Shown here in pieces: positions 7,658 through 14,368 of a DNA stretch of 15,440 bases. The position numbers and the translations under genes are program-made. This DNA comes from Salinisphaera sp035690525 (GTDB taxonomy: Bacteria > Pseudomonadota > Gammaproteobacteria > Nevskiales > Salinisphaeraceae). The stretch is from positions 1 to 15,440 of the forward strand of contig NZ_DASSKM010000001.1 of NCBI RefSeq assembly GCF_035690525.1, read 5' to 3'. The notes beneath the pieces are model-generated. The model had not been told where the DNA came from. It saw only the letters and a list, made by a program, of their open reading frames with translations, and searched no databases. Position 1 is the stretch's first letter. The number at the start of each line of letters is the position of its first letter.

Positions 7658-8447
7658 CGCCGGGCCCGGCGAGCGCGGCGACGATATCCAGCATGCGCCC
7701 GAACAGGGTGTCGAACAGCCGATGAAGAAAGAGGCCAAGGTCGGGCGTAAGGAAGGTCAGCACGATCAGGCCGGCCAGCAGCGTCATCGGAAAGCCGATG
7801 GAGAAGATCGATAGCTGCGGCGAGGCCCGGTTCAGGATGCCCATGGCCATGTTGATGGTCAGCAAGGTGGCGATCAGCGGCAACGCCAGGCTCACGCCGG
7901 CGGTAAAGATGATCGCGCCGGTGCGCGCGGCGAGCATCCAGCCGTCGGCGTGGAACTCGCCCGCGCCGATCGGTAGCAAGGTAAAGCTGCGGGTCAGGAT
8001 ATCGATCAGTACCAGATGGCCGTTAAAGGCCAGAAACAACAGCATGGCGAAGGTGTTGAGCAACCGGCCCAACACGACCGTGTTGGCGCCGATCGCCGGC
8101 GAATAAAACGAGGCGAAGCCGAGCCCCATCTGCATGCCGATGAACGCCCCGGTCGACTGCACCACGCCGAAGGCCAGCCGCATGACGAGGCCCAGCGCGA
8201 GGCCGATCACCACTTGTTGGACGATCAGCCAGGCGCCGGCGAACGAGACCGGCGGCACGTCGGGAATCGGCCCGAGGTTGGGCGCGATCACGAACGCCAA
8301 CAGACCGGCCAACCCGATTTTCACCCGCCGGGGCACCATGCTCTCACCGAACACCGGAGCGGCCGCCACGAACGCCAGCAGACGCACGAACGGCCAGAAC
8401 ACGAGCATGATCCAGCCGGTGAGCTGGCCGCTGGTGAAATCGATCAT
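7644..8447 (-). CDS. fliR: flagellar export gate protein FliR
   Basis: FliR is an integral-membrane subunit of the type III export gate, known to assemble with FliP and FliQ in a 5:4:1 P:Q:R complex. The 267-residue product is about the family length, highly hydrophobic with several membrane segments, and shows the FliR N-terminal pattern LLAFVAAAPVFGESMVPRRV and the middle segment GFASFYSPAIGANTVVLGRL. It starts 16 nt after fliQ. Its ribosome binding site is weak, suggesting coupling to fliQ. Its 3' end overlaps flgL on the opposite strand by 14 nt. Confidence 0.96.
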   Translation of the reverse strand: MIDFTSGQLTGWIMLVFWPFVRLLAFVAAAPVFGESMVPRRVKIGLAGLLAFVIAPNLGPIPDVPPVSFAGAWLIVQQVVIGLALGLVMRLAFGVVQSTGAFIGMQMGLGFASFYSPAIGANTVVLGRLLNTFAMLLFLAFNGHLVLIDILTRSFTLLPIGAGEFHADGWMLAARTGAIIFTAGVSLALPLIATLLTINMAMGILNRASPQLSIFSIGFPMTLLAGLIVLTFLTPDLGLFLHRLFDTLFGRMLDIVAALAGPGAISG

Positions 8448-8463
8448 CCCGCGCGCGATCCGA

Positions 8464-8733
8464 TTATCGAACCATGTTCGGTATGTGCAGGAACAACTGG
8501 CGGGTGAAATCGCTGATTTCGCCGATCAGCCACGGCCCGGCGATGATCAGCACCACGAACACCGCCAGGATCTTGGGGATGAACGACAGCGTCATCTCGT
8601 TGATCTGGGTGGCGGCCTGAAACAGGCTGATCAGCAGACCGACCAGCAGGGCCGCGCCCAGCAACGGCCCGGCCATCATCAGCGTCAGTTTCATGCCCTG
8701 ATAGGCCAGATTCATCACGGTTTGTGGCGTCAT
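8464..8733 (-). CDS. fliQ: flagellar export gate protein FliQ
   Basis: FliQ is a small two-helix membrane subunit of the flagellar export gate. The 89-residue product is the standard length. It begins MTPQTVMNLAYQGMKL, with hydrophobic helices at about 17-40 and 51-70, the linker FQAATQINEMTLSFIPKI between them, and GPWLIGEISDFT after them. A strong ribosome binding site, AGGGG, sits six to seven bases before the ATG on the - strand. Unusually it is separated from fliP by about 700 nt of repeats, and a decayed copy of its 5' end lies at 8965-9023. Confidence 0.97.
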   Translation of the reverse strand: MTPQTVMNLAYQGMKLTLMMAGPLLGAALLVGLLISLFQAATQINEMTLSFIPKILAVFVVLIIAGPWLIGEISDFTRQLFLHIPNMVR

Positions 8734-8800
8734 GACGTTTCCCCTCGCAACGCGCTTTGCAGCGTTTTCCTAATTTTGGCGGGAAGTTCTTTTTAAAAAA

Positions 8801-8957
8801 TTTATCCGCAGATCAACGCAGATGGACGCAGATAAATACAGAGAAGATTAAATTATTGTTTTGAGTGATTTTAAGGGCGCCCAAACAGGCGAGGAGTATC
8901 CAAATAAAACAGTCCTACCAACGCATCTGCGTTAATCTGCGTGTATCTGCGGATAAA
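8801..8957. repeat. inverted-repeat element A of 10-nt units
   Basis: The left arm (8801-8833) is TTTATCCGCAGAT followed by two ACGCAGAT units with 2-nt spacers. The right arm (8925-8957) is its inverted copy. The arms match at 29 of 33 positions, and all four differences are in the two 2-nt spacers. Each unit has a 10-nt period, close to one DNA turn. The 91-nt centre is AT-rich and not recognisably coding. The structure is MITE-like, with no transposase. From memory, similar ATCCGCAGAT/ACGCAGAT repeats occur in many bacterial genomes; I could not check this. Confidence 0.85.
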
Positions 8958-8964
8958 ATGCCTT

Positions 8965-9023
8965 AGCTTCATGTCTTGATAAACCAGATTCGTCACGGTT
9001 TGTGGCGTTATGACGTTTTTCCT
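8965..9023 (-). pseudogene. decayed duplicate of the fliQ 5' end
   Basis: These 59 nt match 8687-8745, which is the first 47 nt of fliQ plus 12 nt of upstream sequence, at 50 of 59 positions without gaps. All nine differences are transitions, seven of them C/G in fliQ to T/A in the copy. The fliQ start codon ATG has become ATA (complement at 9009-9011), and the ribosome binding site is degraded. Read in the old frame it still gives TPQTVTNLVYQDMKLR against TPQTVMNLAYQGMKLT in FliQ. Weaker similarity continues through the spacer to element B. This is a non-functional gene fragment. Confidence 0.88.
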
Positions 9024-9070
9024 GTTACGTGCGTTTGTTTTAATTCTTGGTACCGACGCTCTTTCAGGAA

Positions 9071-9218
9071 TTAATCCGCAGATGGACGCAGACGAACGCA
9101 GATGGCTTTGTGAACGAACGATGCTCAAGCGCTTAAAATCCAAACTAAATGTTCAATAAATATATTCAAGCGTTATTTGATTTTTATCTGCGTGTATCTG
9201 TGTCCATCTGCGGATAAA
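9071..9218. repeat. inverted-repeat element B of 10-nt units
   Basis: This is a second copy of the element at 8801-8957. The left arm (9071-9103) begins TTAATCCGCAGATGGACGCAG, shown here in part; the right arm (9186-9218) ends ATCTGCGGATAAA. The arms match at 28 of 33 positions with the same 10-nt unit period. The 82-nt centre is AT-rich (9121-9180 has 17 G/C in 60 by hand count) and not obviously similar to the centre of element A. Confidence 0.83.
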
Positions 9219-9240
9219 TGTCTTTTAATATTTCGGATGC

Positions 9241-9259
9241 CTAGAAAAATTTTGGCCAG
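9241..9259 (-). pseudogene. remnant of the fliP 3' end
   Basis: CTAGAAAAATTTTGGCCAG here corresponds to the complement of the last codons of fliP at 9438-9458, with 18 of 19 aligned bases identical and one 2-nt deletion. The complement of the fliP stop codon is kept. In both places the match follows the GGATAAA end of a repeat element in the same orientation, which supports common origin. The similarity stops four bases before the REP pair begins at 9264. It is short, so chance similarity is not fully excluded. Confidence 0.6.
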
Positions 9260-9263
9260 TTCG

Positions 9264-9360
9264 CGTAGGTCGGATTAGGCTTTAGCCGTAATCCGACAGA
9301 ATACGACTGCGAACCTGCGTTTGGCGTCGGATTACGCGCTGCGCGCTAATCCGACCTACG
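9264..9360. repeat. inverted pair of REP-like elements (BIME-like)
   Basis: The ends CGTAGGTCGGATTAG (9264-9278) and CTAATCCGACCTACG (9346-9360) are perfect 15-bp inverted repeats. Inside, each half is itself a hairpin: GTCGGATTA pairs with TAATCCGAC at 9269-9297 and again at 9326-9355. A GTAG tetranucleotide lies at the foot of each hairpin, the hallmark of REP sequences mobilised by RAYT (REP-associated tyrosine transposase) proteins. No RAYT gene is in the window. The pair is inserted between the fliP remnant and half element C. Confidence 0.8.
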
Positions 9361-9389
9361 TCTAGAAGCCGATAAATTTTCAAACGTTA

Positions 9390-9422
9390 ATTAGAGTCCA
9401 TCTGCGTTCATCTGCGGATAAA
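9390..9422. repeat. half element C (one arm of the 10-nt-unit repeat)
   Basis: Only the arm next to fliP remains: a degenerate unit at 9390-9397 (5 of 8 match), ATCTGCGT at 9400-9407, and ATCTGCGGATAAA at 9410-9422. The opposite arm is missing between the REP pair and here. The sequence after GGATAAA (AATGCCTT) is shared with the outer flank of element A, showing that A and C have the same flank. Confidence 0.75.
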
Positions 9423-9437
9423 ATGCCTTTGCTAGCG

Positions 9438-10196
9438 CTAGAAAAAACTATTGGCCAGCGAGCCGACGAGCAGGGTCCAGCCGTCCACCAGCACGAACAG
9501 CATCAGCTTGAACGGCAGCGAAATCGTGGCCGGCGGCACCATCATCATGCCCAGCGACATAAGCACGCTGGCCACCACCAGATCGATCACCAGAAATGGT
9601 ATGAAGATGGTGAAGCCGATTTGGAAGGCGGTCTTGAGCTCGCTGGTCACGAACGCCGGCAGCAGCACCCGCATCGGCGTATCGGCCGGTGTTTGAATAG
9701 GCCCCACGTCGCCGAGGTTGGCGAACATGGCGATATCCGGCTCGCGGGTCTGACGCAGCATGAAGTCGCGCATCGGCTGCGCGCCGCGTGCCAACGCTTG
9801 TTGAAAGGTGATCTCGTTGTTGGTCAGCGGCCGGTAGGCGACTTCGTAGACTTTGTGAAAAACCGGCGACATCACGAAAAACGTGAGGAACAGCGCCAGG
9901 CCTAGCAACACCTGGTTCGGCGGCGCGGTGGGCGTGCCCAGCGCGCTGCGCATCAGGCTGAGCACGATGATGATGCGGGTGAACCCGGTCATCAGCAGCA
10001 GCACCGCCGGCAAAAACGCGAGCGCGGTGAACAGCACCAGCGTCTGGACCGACACGGTCCATTCGGTGCCGCCGCCGGCCAACGGCTGGCTGATCACGCC
10101 GGGCAGGCCGGAGCCGCCGCCGGTCTGGGCCGCGGCGGTGCCGGTCAGCAGCAGGCCGAATATTAGAACGAGTACCAGAGCTGGCAGTCGCCTCAT
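9438..10196 (-). CDS. fliP: flagellar export gate protein FliP
   Basis: FliP is the main membrane subunit of the export gate. The start at 10196 gives 252 residues, near the family norm. It has a cleavable signal (about 1-23, ending TAAAQ), GFTRIIIVLSLMRSALGT at about 71-88, PPNQVL, a second hydrophobic block FLVIDLVVASVLMSLGMMMV at about 201-220, and VDGWTLLVGSLANSFF at the C-terminus. The reading frame stays open upstream to 10379, but the ATG at 10196 overlaps the fliO stop as ATGA and is followed by the signal, so the longer form is rejected. Downstream lie repeats instead of the expected adjacent fliQ. Confidence 0.96.
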   Translation of the reverse strand: MRRLPALVLVLIFGLLLTGTAAAQTGGGSGLPGVISQPLAGGGTEWTVSVQTLVLFTALAFLPAVLLLMTGFTRIIIVLSLMRSALGTPTAPPNQVLLGLALFLTFFVMSPVFHKVYEVAYRPLTNNEITFQQALARGAQPMRDFMLRQTREPDIAMFANLGDVGPIQTPADTPMRVLLPAFVTSELKTAFQIGFTIFIPFLVIDLVVASVLMSLGMMMVPPATISLPFKLMLFVLVDGWTLLVGSLANSFF

Positions 10197-10732
10197 CGCG
10201 GGGTCCGCCCGGTCAGCCGGGCGATGTTGGCCGTCAGGGCCTGGTTTAGGGCCTGGCCGAAGGTCGGCCGCTTGCCCACGCCCGGTCCGCCGATCGTATC
10301 CACCGGCGCCCGGTCGTCCGGTGCCGGGCGGCGATGCAGCGCGGTGATGTTCTGCGGTGTTACACCGAGCACCAGCCATTCGTCCTCGACTTCGACGATC
10401 ACCACGCGCTCGCGTTGGCCCAGGCTGCGCGACGCCACGATCGGCAGCGATCGGCTGGCCCGGTCACGTTGGAAGCCGAGCCGCTTGAGCGCCCAGGCGC
10501 AAATCAGGATCACCGCGATCACCGCGATCAGCGCGATCGAGGTTCGCCCGATCAGGTCGGCCGGCAAATCGCCGCCGCCGCCGCCGCCGGCGGGCGTGCT
10601 TGCATCGGTTGCGGCTTGCGTCGCCGTCGCCGCATTATCGTGCTCTGCGGCCTGCGCCTGATCGAACCATGAAGGCGCGATGGCCCCCGGCGGGTGCGAG
10701 GCCGTGCGGACGTTCACGCCCGTGTCGTTCAT
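10193..10732 (-). CDS. fliO: flagellar assembly protein FliO
   Basis: FliO is a bitopic membrane protein that helps stable assembly of FliP. The 179-residue product has one membrane helix at about 64-83 and, after it, the FliO domain with LPIVASRSLGQRERVVIVEV and LVLGVTPQNITALH (about 96-133). It is longer than the roughly 121-residue E. coli protein because of a 60-residue, Ala/Gly-rich N-terminal segment before the helix, including six glycines (49-54) encoded by a run of six GCC triplets on the + strand at 10571-10588. Its start overlaps the fliN stop, and its stop overlaps the fliP start, each as ATGA. Confidence 0.92.
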   Translation of the reverse strand: MNDTGVNVRTASHPPGAIAPSWFDQAQAAEHDNAATATQAATDASTPAGGGGGGDLPADLIGRTSIALIAVIAVILICAWALKRLGFQRDRASRSLPIVASRSLGQRERVVIVEVEDEWLVLGVTPQNITALHRRPAPDDRAPVDTIGGPGVGKRPTFGQALNQALTANIARLTGRTPR

Positions 10733-11280
10733 CGATTGAGCTTGCCGATGCGCTCGGCGCGGTCGACGATTTCGGTGATGCGGATGCCGTATTTGTCCTC
10801 GACCACCACGACCTCGCCCTGGGCGACCAGATAGCCGTTGATCAGGATGTCCATCGGCTCGCCGGCCAGACCGTCGAGTTCGACGATCGAGCCCTTGGCC
10901 AGATCCAGCAGCTCACGGATCGACAGCCGGGTCGAGCCGAGCTCGACCGACAGCGTGACCGGGATCTCCATGATCATGTCTAGATCGCGCGGTGAAGCCG
11001 GGCCCGTCTCGTCCGCCAGCGGCTTGAACACGGTCTCGCCCGCGGCCCGGGCGCCGGCGCCCGAGGCGGCGGCAGCGGCGGGCTCGGTCGGCGCCGCGTC
11101 TTCGGTTTGGCGTTGTTCGGCCATGGCCTCGGCCCAGGCCGCGCCGGCGTCATCGTCTTTGTCGTTGTCGGCAGGCGGCGCTTGTTCGGTGGCGGCCTGT
11201 TCGGCCAGCGCTTCGGCCCAGGCGTCGTCGGTACCGCTCTGGTCGGTGTCGGTGTCGTGGTCTTTGGGTGAGTCAGTCAT
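10729..11280 (-). CDS. fliN: flagellar motor switch protein FliN
   Basis: FliN forms the base of the C-ring, takes part in switching, and binds the export factor FliH. The 183-residue product has a C-terminal SpoA domain (about 100-183) with MEIPVTLSVELGSTRLSIRE and the final VDRAERIGKL, which is typical FliN. The N-terminal 95 residues are acidic and Ala-rich, and contain the same motif twice: AWAEALAEQ at 20-28 and AWAEAMAEQ at 48-56. One such W-containing motif is usual in gammaproteobacterial FliN as I remember it; two copies are unusual. It overlaps fliM and fliO by ATGA junctions. Confidence 0.95.
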   Translation of the reverse strand: MTDSPKDHDTDTDQSGTDDAWAEALAEQAATEQAPPADNDKDDDAGAAWAEAMAEQRQTEDAAPTEPAAAAASGAGARAAGETVFKPLADETGPASPRDLDMIMEIPVTLSVELGSTRLSIRELLDLAKGSIVELDGLAGEPMDILINGYLVAQGEVVVVEDKYGIRITEIVDRAERIGKLNR

Positions 11281-12290
11281 GGCTGGGTGTCCTGGGACAT
11301 ATCCTTCGAAGCGTGGTCGATCATGCGTGTGATGCGCAGCGCCTTACGGCCGTCCAGACGGCCGTAGGCGGCGGCGAACACCGGTACGTCGTCGACCCGG
11401 GCGGTGACTTCGTCGGGCAATTCGATGGCCAATACGTCGCCGACGGCGAGCCGACTCAGGCGGCCGATGGTGGAGGTGATGGTGGTGAAATCCGCGGTCA
11501 GCGCTATGTGGCTGCGCTCGACCTTGCCGGCCAGGCGCTCGGCCCGGGCGCGCTGCTCGTCGGGGTCGGCCTTTTGCAGGGCCGTGTTGGTGAGGATCTC
11601 GCGGATCGGCTCGATCATCGCGTAGGGGATACAGATATTGAAGTCCGCGCCGAAGGCGCCGACCTCGAGATGAAACGTCGTGTTGACCACCATCTCGTTC
11701 GGCGAGGTGGTGATATTGGCGAAGCGCACCTGCATCTCGGCGCGCTGGAATTCCAGATCCAGCGGATAGACGCTGCGCCAGCCCTGATCGTAGCTCTCCA
11801 GCGCGAGCTTGAGCAGCCGGCCGATGATGCGTTGTTCGGTATGCGTGAATTCGCGGCCTTCCGAACGGGTGAGGAACCGCCCGTCGCCGCCGAACAGGCT
11901 GTCGACGACCAGAAACACCATGTTCGGCGGAAACACGATCAGCGCGTTGCCGCGTAGCGGCTTCATGGAAATCAGATTGATATTCGCCGGCACCGGCAGA
12001 TTGCGGGTGAACTCGCTGTAGGGCTGGATCTTGACCGAATCGACGGTGATATCGGCGCTGCGCCGGATCAGGTTGAACAGCGACATACGAAAATCACGGG
12101 CGAAACGCTCGTTGATGATGTCCAGCGTATGCAGCCGGCCGCGCACCACCCGTTGCTGGGTGGCCGGGTCGAAAACGCGGATGCGCTTGCCGCTGGCGTC
12201 GGTTTTCTTCTCGGCCGGTTCGTCCTCGCCGCTCACCCCGTTGAGCAGGGAGTCGATCTCGGCTTGCGAGAGCATATCGTCGTCGGCCAT
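11277..12290 (-). CDS. fliM: flagellar motor switch protein FliM
   Basis: FliM is the C-ring subunit that binds phosphorylated CheY and controls rotation direction. The product has 337 residues, the family length. The CheY-binding peptide LSQAEIDSLL is present at residues 7-16. A middle domain follows with NLIRRSADITVDSVKIQPYSEF (abridged as seen around residues 93-115) and GGDGRF, and then the SpoA-like C-terminus. It starts two bases after the fliL stop without a clear ribosome binding site, which suggests coupled translation. Confidence 0.97.
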   Translation of the reverse strand: MADDDMLSQAEIDSLLNGVSGEDEPAEKKTDASGKRIRVFDPATQQRVVRGRLHTLDIINERFARDFRMSLFNLIRRSADITVDSVKIQPYSEFTRNLPVPANINLISMKPLRGNALIVFPPNMVFLVVDSLFGGDGRFLTRSEGREFTHTEQRIIGRLLKLALESYDQGWRSVYPLDLEFQRAEMQVRFANITTSPNEMVVNTTFHLEVGAFGADFNICIPYAMIEPIREILTNTALQKADPDEQRARAERLAGKVERSHIALTADFTTITSTIGRLSRLAVGDVLAIELPDEVTARVDDVPVFAAAYGRLDGRKALRITRMIDHASKDMSQDTQP

Positions 12291-12292
12291 GG

Positions 12293-12775
12293 CTACTGCA
12301 CGATGAAATCGGTGAACAGGACGCGGTCGATCGCCACCGGCTTACCGTCTTCGCGGTAGGCCGCGCGCAGGGTTTTGCGCAGGCTCTTGGCGATCGCGCG
12401 CTTGCCGGCCGCGCTGGTCAGCTCGTCGGCGGACTGGTCGCTGAGCGTGATCAGCATGCGGTTGCGCACCTCCGGCATGTGCGCGATCAGCGTGTCGGCC
12501 GTGGCCGGGTTGGCGACCGCCAGAGACAGGCCGATGTAGAGCACGCGCGAGCCGCCGTCCAAGTTCACCGTCATCGGTTCGACCTTGACGAAGGTCGGCT
12601 TGGGCGGAGGCTGCTCGGCGGCCTCGGCGCTCCCGCTGCCGGCCCGCATGAAGTAGAAATAGCTGCCGGCGCCGGCGGCAAGTATGCCGACCAGCACGAT
12701 CAGGCCCGCCAGCAGGAGCGTGCGGGCAACGCCCTGTTGGCGATTGGGCGAAGTGAACGATACGTATTGCGTCAT
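12293..12775 (-). CDS. fliL: flagellar basal-body associated protein FliL
   Basis: FliL is an inner-membrane protein around the stator that supports torque and stator function. The 160-residue product has a short cytoplasmic N-terminus and one membrane helix at about 19-43. Its periplasmic domain has KVEPMTVNLDGGSRVLYIGL and, at the C-terminus, VLFTDFIVQ, the typical FliL ending. No strong ribosome binding site is visible. The 51-nt gap after fliK holds overlapping 10-bp palindromes (12811-12824) but no promoter or terminator that I can support. Confidence 0.95.
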   Translation of the reverse strand: MTQYVSFTSPNRQQGVARTLLLAGLIVLVGILAAGAGSYFYFMRAGSGSAEAAEQPPPKPTFVKVEPMTVNLDGGSRVLYIGLSLAVANPATADTLIAHMPEVRNRMLITLSDQSADELTSAAGKRAIAKSLRKTLRAAYREDGKPVAIDRVLFTDFIVQ

Positions 12776-12826
12776 TTTCAGGACTGGCGTTGGCGAACGG
12801 AGAGGGCTATATCGGCCGATCGGCGT

Positions 12827-14344
12827 TCAGGCAAAGATGTCGATCCCGCCGGGCCGCCCGATACCCGAGGGCGCCGGCGCCGATGCGCCGGGGGCGGTCG
12901 CCGTCGCGACCACCGTGCCCGCTTGTGCGACGCGTTCGCCGCTGCGGCGCTCCGATTGTCCGTCGTCGTGGGCGAACGCCGCTTGGCTGTTCTGATCGCC
13001 GACCGATGCCTGGCCGAGCGACAGACCGCCCGCGGCCAGCGCCTGGCGCAACTGCGGCAGCGCCGCCTCGACCGCGTCGCGCACGTGGGCATGGGCGGCC
13101 GCGAAATGGACCTGGGCTTGGTTGTGGTGGTTGACCGTGACCGAGATATTGATCTGACCCAGCTCGCGCGGGTGTAGTTGAATTTGGGCCTGTTGCCGGC
13201 CCGAGCGGCTCAGGCGCAGCGTCTGCTGGCCGAGCGCGGCGTTCCAGTCGTCGCTGGCCAGCGGCGCGGCGAGCGTGGCCGATGTGTTGTTCGCGCCGGC
13301 CGCGCTCGCGGTGTGCGAAGACGCGCTCACGCCGTGGCCGGTCATGCCGCTCGGCAGGGCGGCGTTGTTCGGGGCCGCGCTCGGCGTATCGGCGCCGTGC
13401 ACGAAGCTGAATCGGGCCGATCCGTCGGCGCCGTCCGGTATTGCCGCGCCGGCTTTGCCGTTCGATGTCAGAATCGCGAGCAGTTGGGCCGGGTCGTTAC
13501 CGCCGGCCTGCTGCCGGGCCTGGTTCTGGGCTTGACCCTGGCCGCCGGTCGCAGCGTTCTGCGCATTGCCGTCGAGGCGGGCGAACAGTTGCTGCCACGA
13601 AACATGCAAACCGGCCGCCCCCGGGCGGGCGTGGGCCGAACCGTCGACGGACACCGTCTTCGGGCCGCCCGGCTTGATCGTTGTCGTCGCGATCAACGGC
13701 GCCTGGATCAGCGCGGCGATCGGGGTGCCGGTTTCGCGGTCGTCCGAGGTGTCGTCGGCCCGGCCGCGCGGGGTCTTGTTCTTGCCGGCCGCCGTGTGCG
13801 TGGCCACGCCGTCGTCGGCGGCGTGCTTCGCCGCGCCCTTGGCCGCGTTCCCGGGCGTTTGCGCCGCGATCTCGACGGCGGCGCTGCCCCGGGCCTGGCT
13901 TTCGGTCGGCGGCTTCGCGTGCGCTGTCGTGGCGGCCCGCCCGGTCTGTTTCGTTTCCGCCGATCGCTGTTCGGCGAGCAGCGAGACCGAGCTCAATCGG
14001 CGACGCACGAGATCGGCGCGGCCGGCGTCGTCCTCGGGTTTGTCGGCCGATTTTTCGGTCGACGGGTTTTTGCCATCGTCCCGCGGCGCGTTCGCGGCGC
14101 TCTTGTTGTGCGGCCGGGTACGGTTTTCAGCATCGCTATGCGTTGTTTGTCCGGCGTCGGCCTTGTTGTCGCGCGCCGGCCGGCCGGCCGGCGCCGCATC
14201 GCTGTCGCGCTCGTGCGAGGCGCGGGAAGCCGCCAGCGTGCGCGAGAAATCGGTGTCGCCGTCCTTCGCCGTTTTAGTGCTCGCGTCGGTTGTCGGCGGC
14301 GCGCTTTTCGCGCTGCCGCTCAGTGCCCCCAGGTCGATCGCCAT
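12827..14344 (-). CDS. fliK: flagellar hook-length control protein FliK
   Basis: FliK is the secreted molecular ruler that measures hook length and switches export from hook to filament proteins. The 505-residue product has a long low-complexity N-terminal and central region rich in Ala, Asp, Thr and Gly, as expected of the variable ruler part. The conserved C-terminal hook domain lies at about 366-446, with LHPRELG at 390-396 and VRDAVEAALPQLRQAL. The ATG is preceded by an A5G7 purine run. Large open frames on the opposite strand (for example 13178-14731) are by-products of GC bias. Confidence 0.93.
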   Translation of the reverse strand: MAIDLGALSGSAKSAPPTTDASTKTAKDGDTDFSRTLAASRASHERDSDAAPAGRPARDNKADAGQTTHSDAENRTRPHNKSAANAPRDDGKNPSTEKSADKPEDDAGRADLVRRRLSSVSLLAEQRSAETKQTGRAATTAHAKPPTESQARGSAAVEIAAQTPGNAAKGAAKHAADDGVATHTAAGKNKTPRGRADDTSDDRETGTPIAALIQAPLIATTTIKPGGPKTVSVDGSAHARPGAAGLHVSWQQLFARLDGNAQNAATGGQGQAQNQARQQAGGNDPAQLLAILTSNGKAGAAIPDGADGSARFSFVHGADTPSAAPNNAALPSGMTGHGVSASSHTASAAGANNTSATLAAPLASDDWNAALGQQTLRLSRSGRQQAQIQLHPRELGQINISVTVNHHNQAQVHFAAAHAHVRDAVEAALPQLRQALAAGGLSLGQASVGDQNSQAAFAHDDGQSERRSGERVAQAGTVVATATAPGASAPAPSGIGRPGGIDIFA

Positions 14345-14368
14345 GGCCCCCCCTTTTTCTTTACTCGA

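Noticed and set aside
8871..9143. 90-residue open frame on the - strand within the repeat cluster
   Set aside because: It is stitched together from an arm of element B, the start-less fliQ fragment and the centre of element A, so it is a by-product of the repeats and not a gene.
8801..9422. Repeat cluster as a CRISPR array
   Set aside because: The units are inverted, only 8 nt long with 2-nt spacers, and the centres are not regular spacers. No cas gene is present.
10197..10379. Upstream extension of the fliP frame
   Set aside because: It lies wholly within fliO, and it would place 61 non-hydrophobic residues before the FliP signal peptide. The ATGA overlap at 10193-10196 marks the real start.
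12776..12826. GCCGATAT on the - strand as a sigma-28 -10 for fliL
   Set aside because: The sequence 11 nt upstream does not resemble TAAAGTTT, and no sigma-54 spacing fits either.
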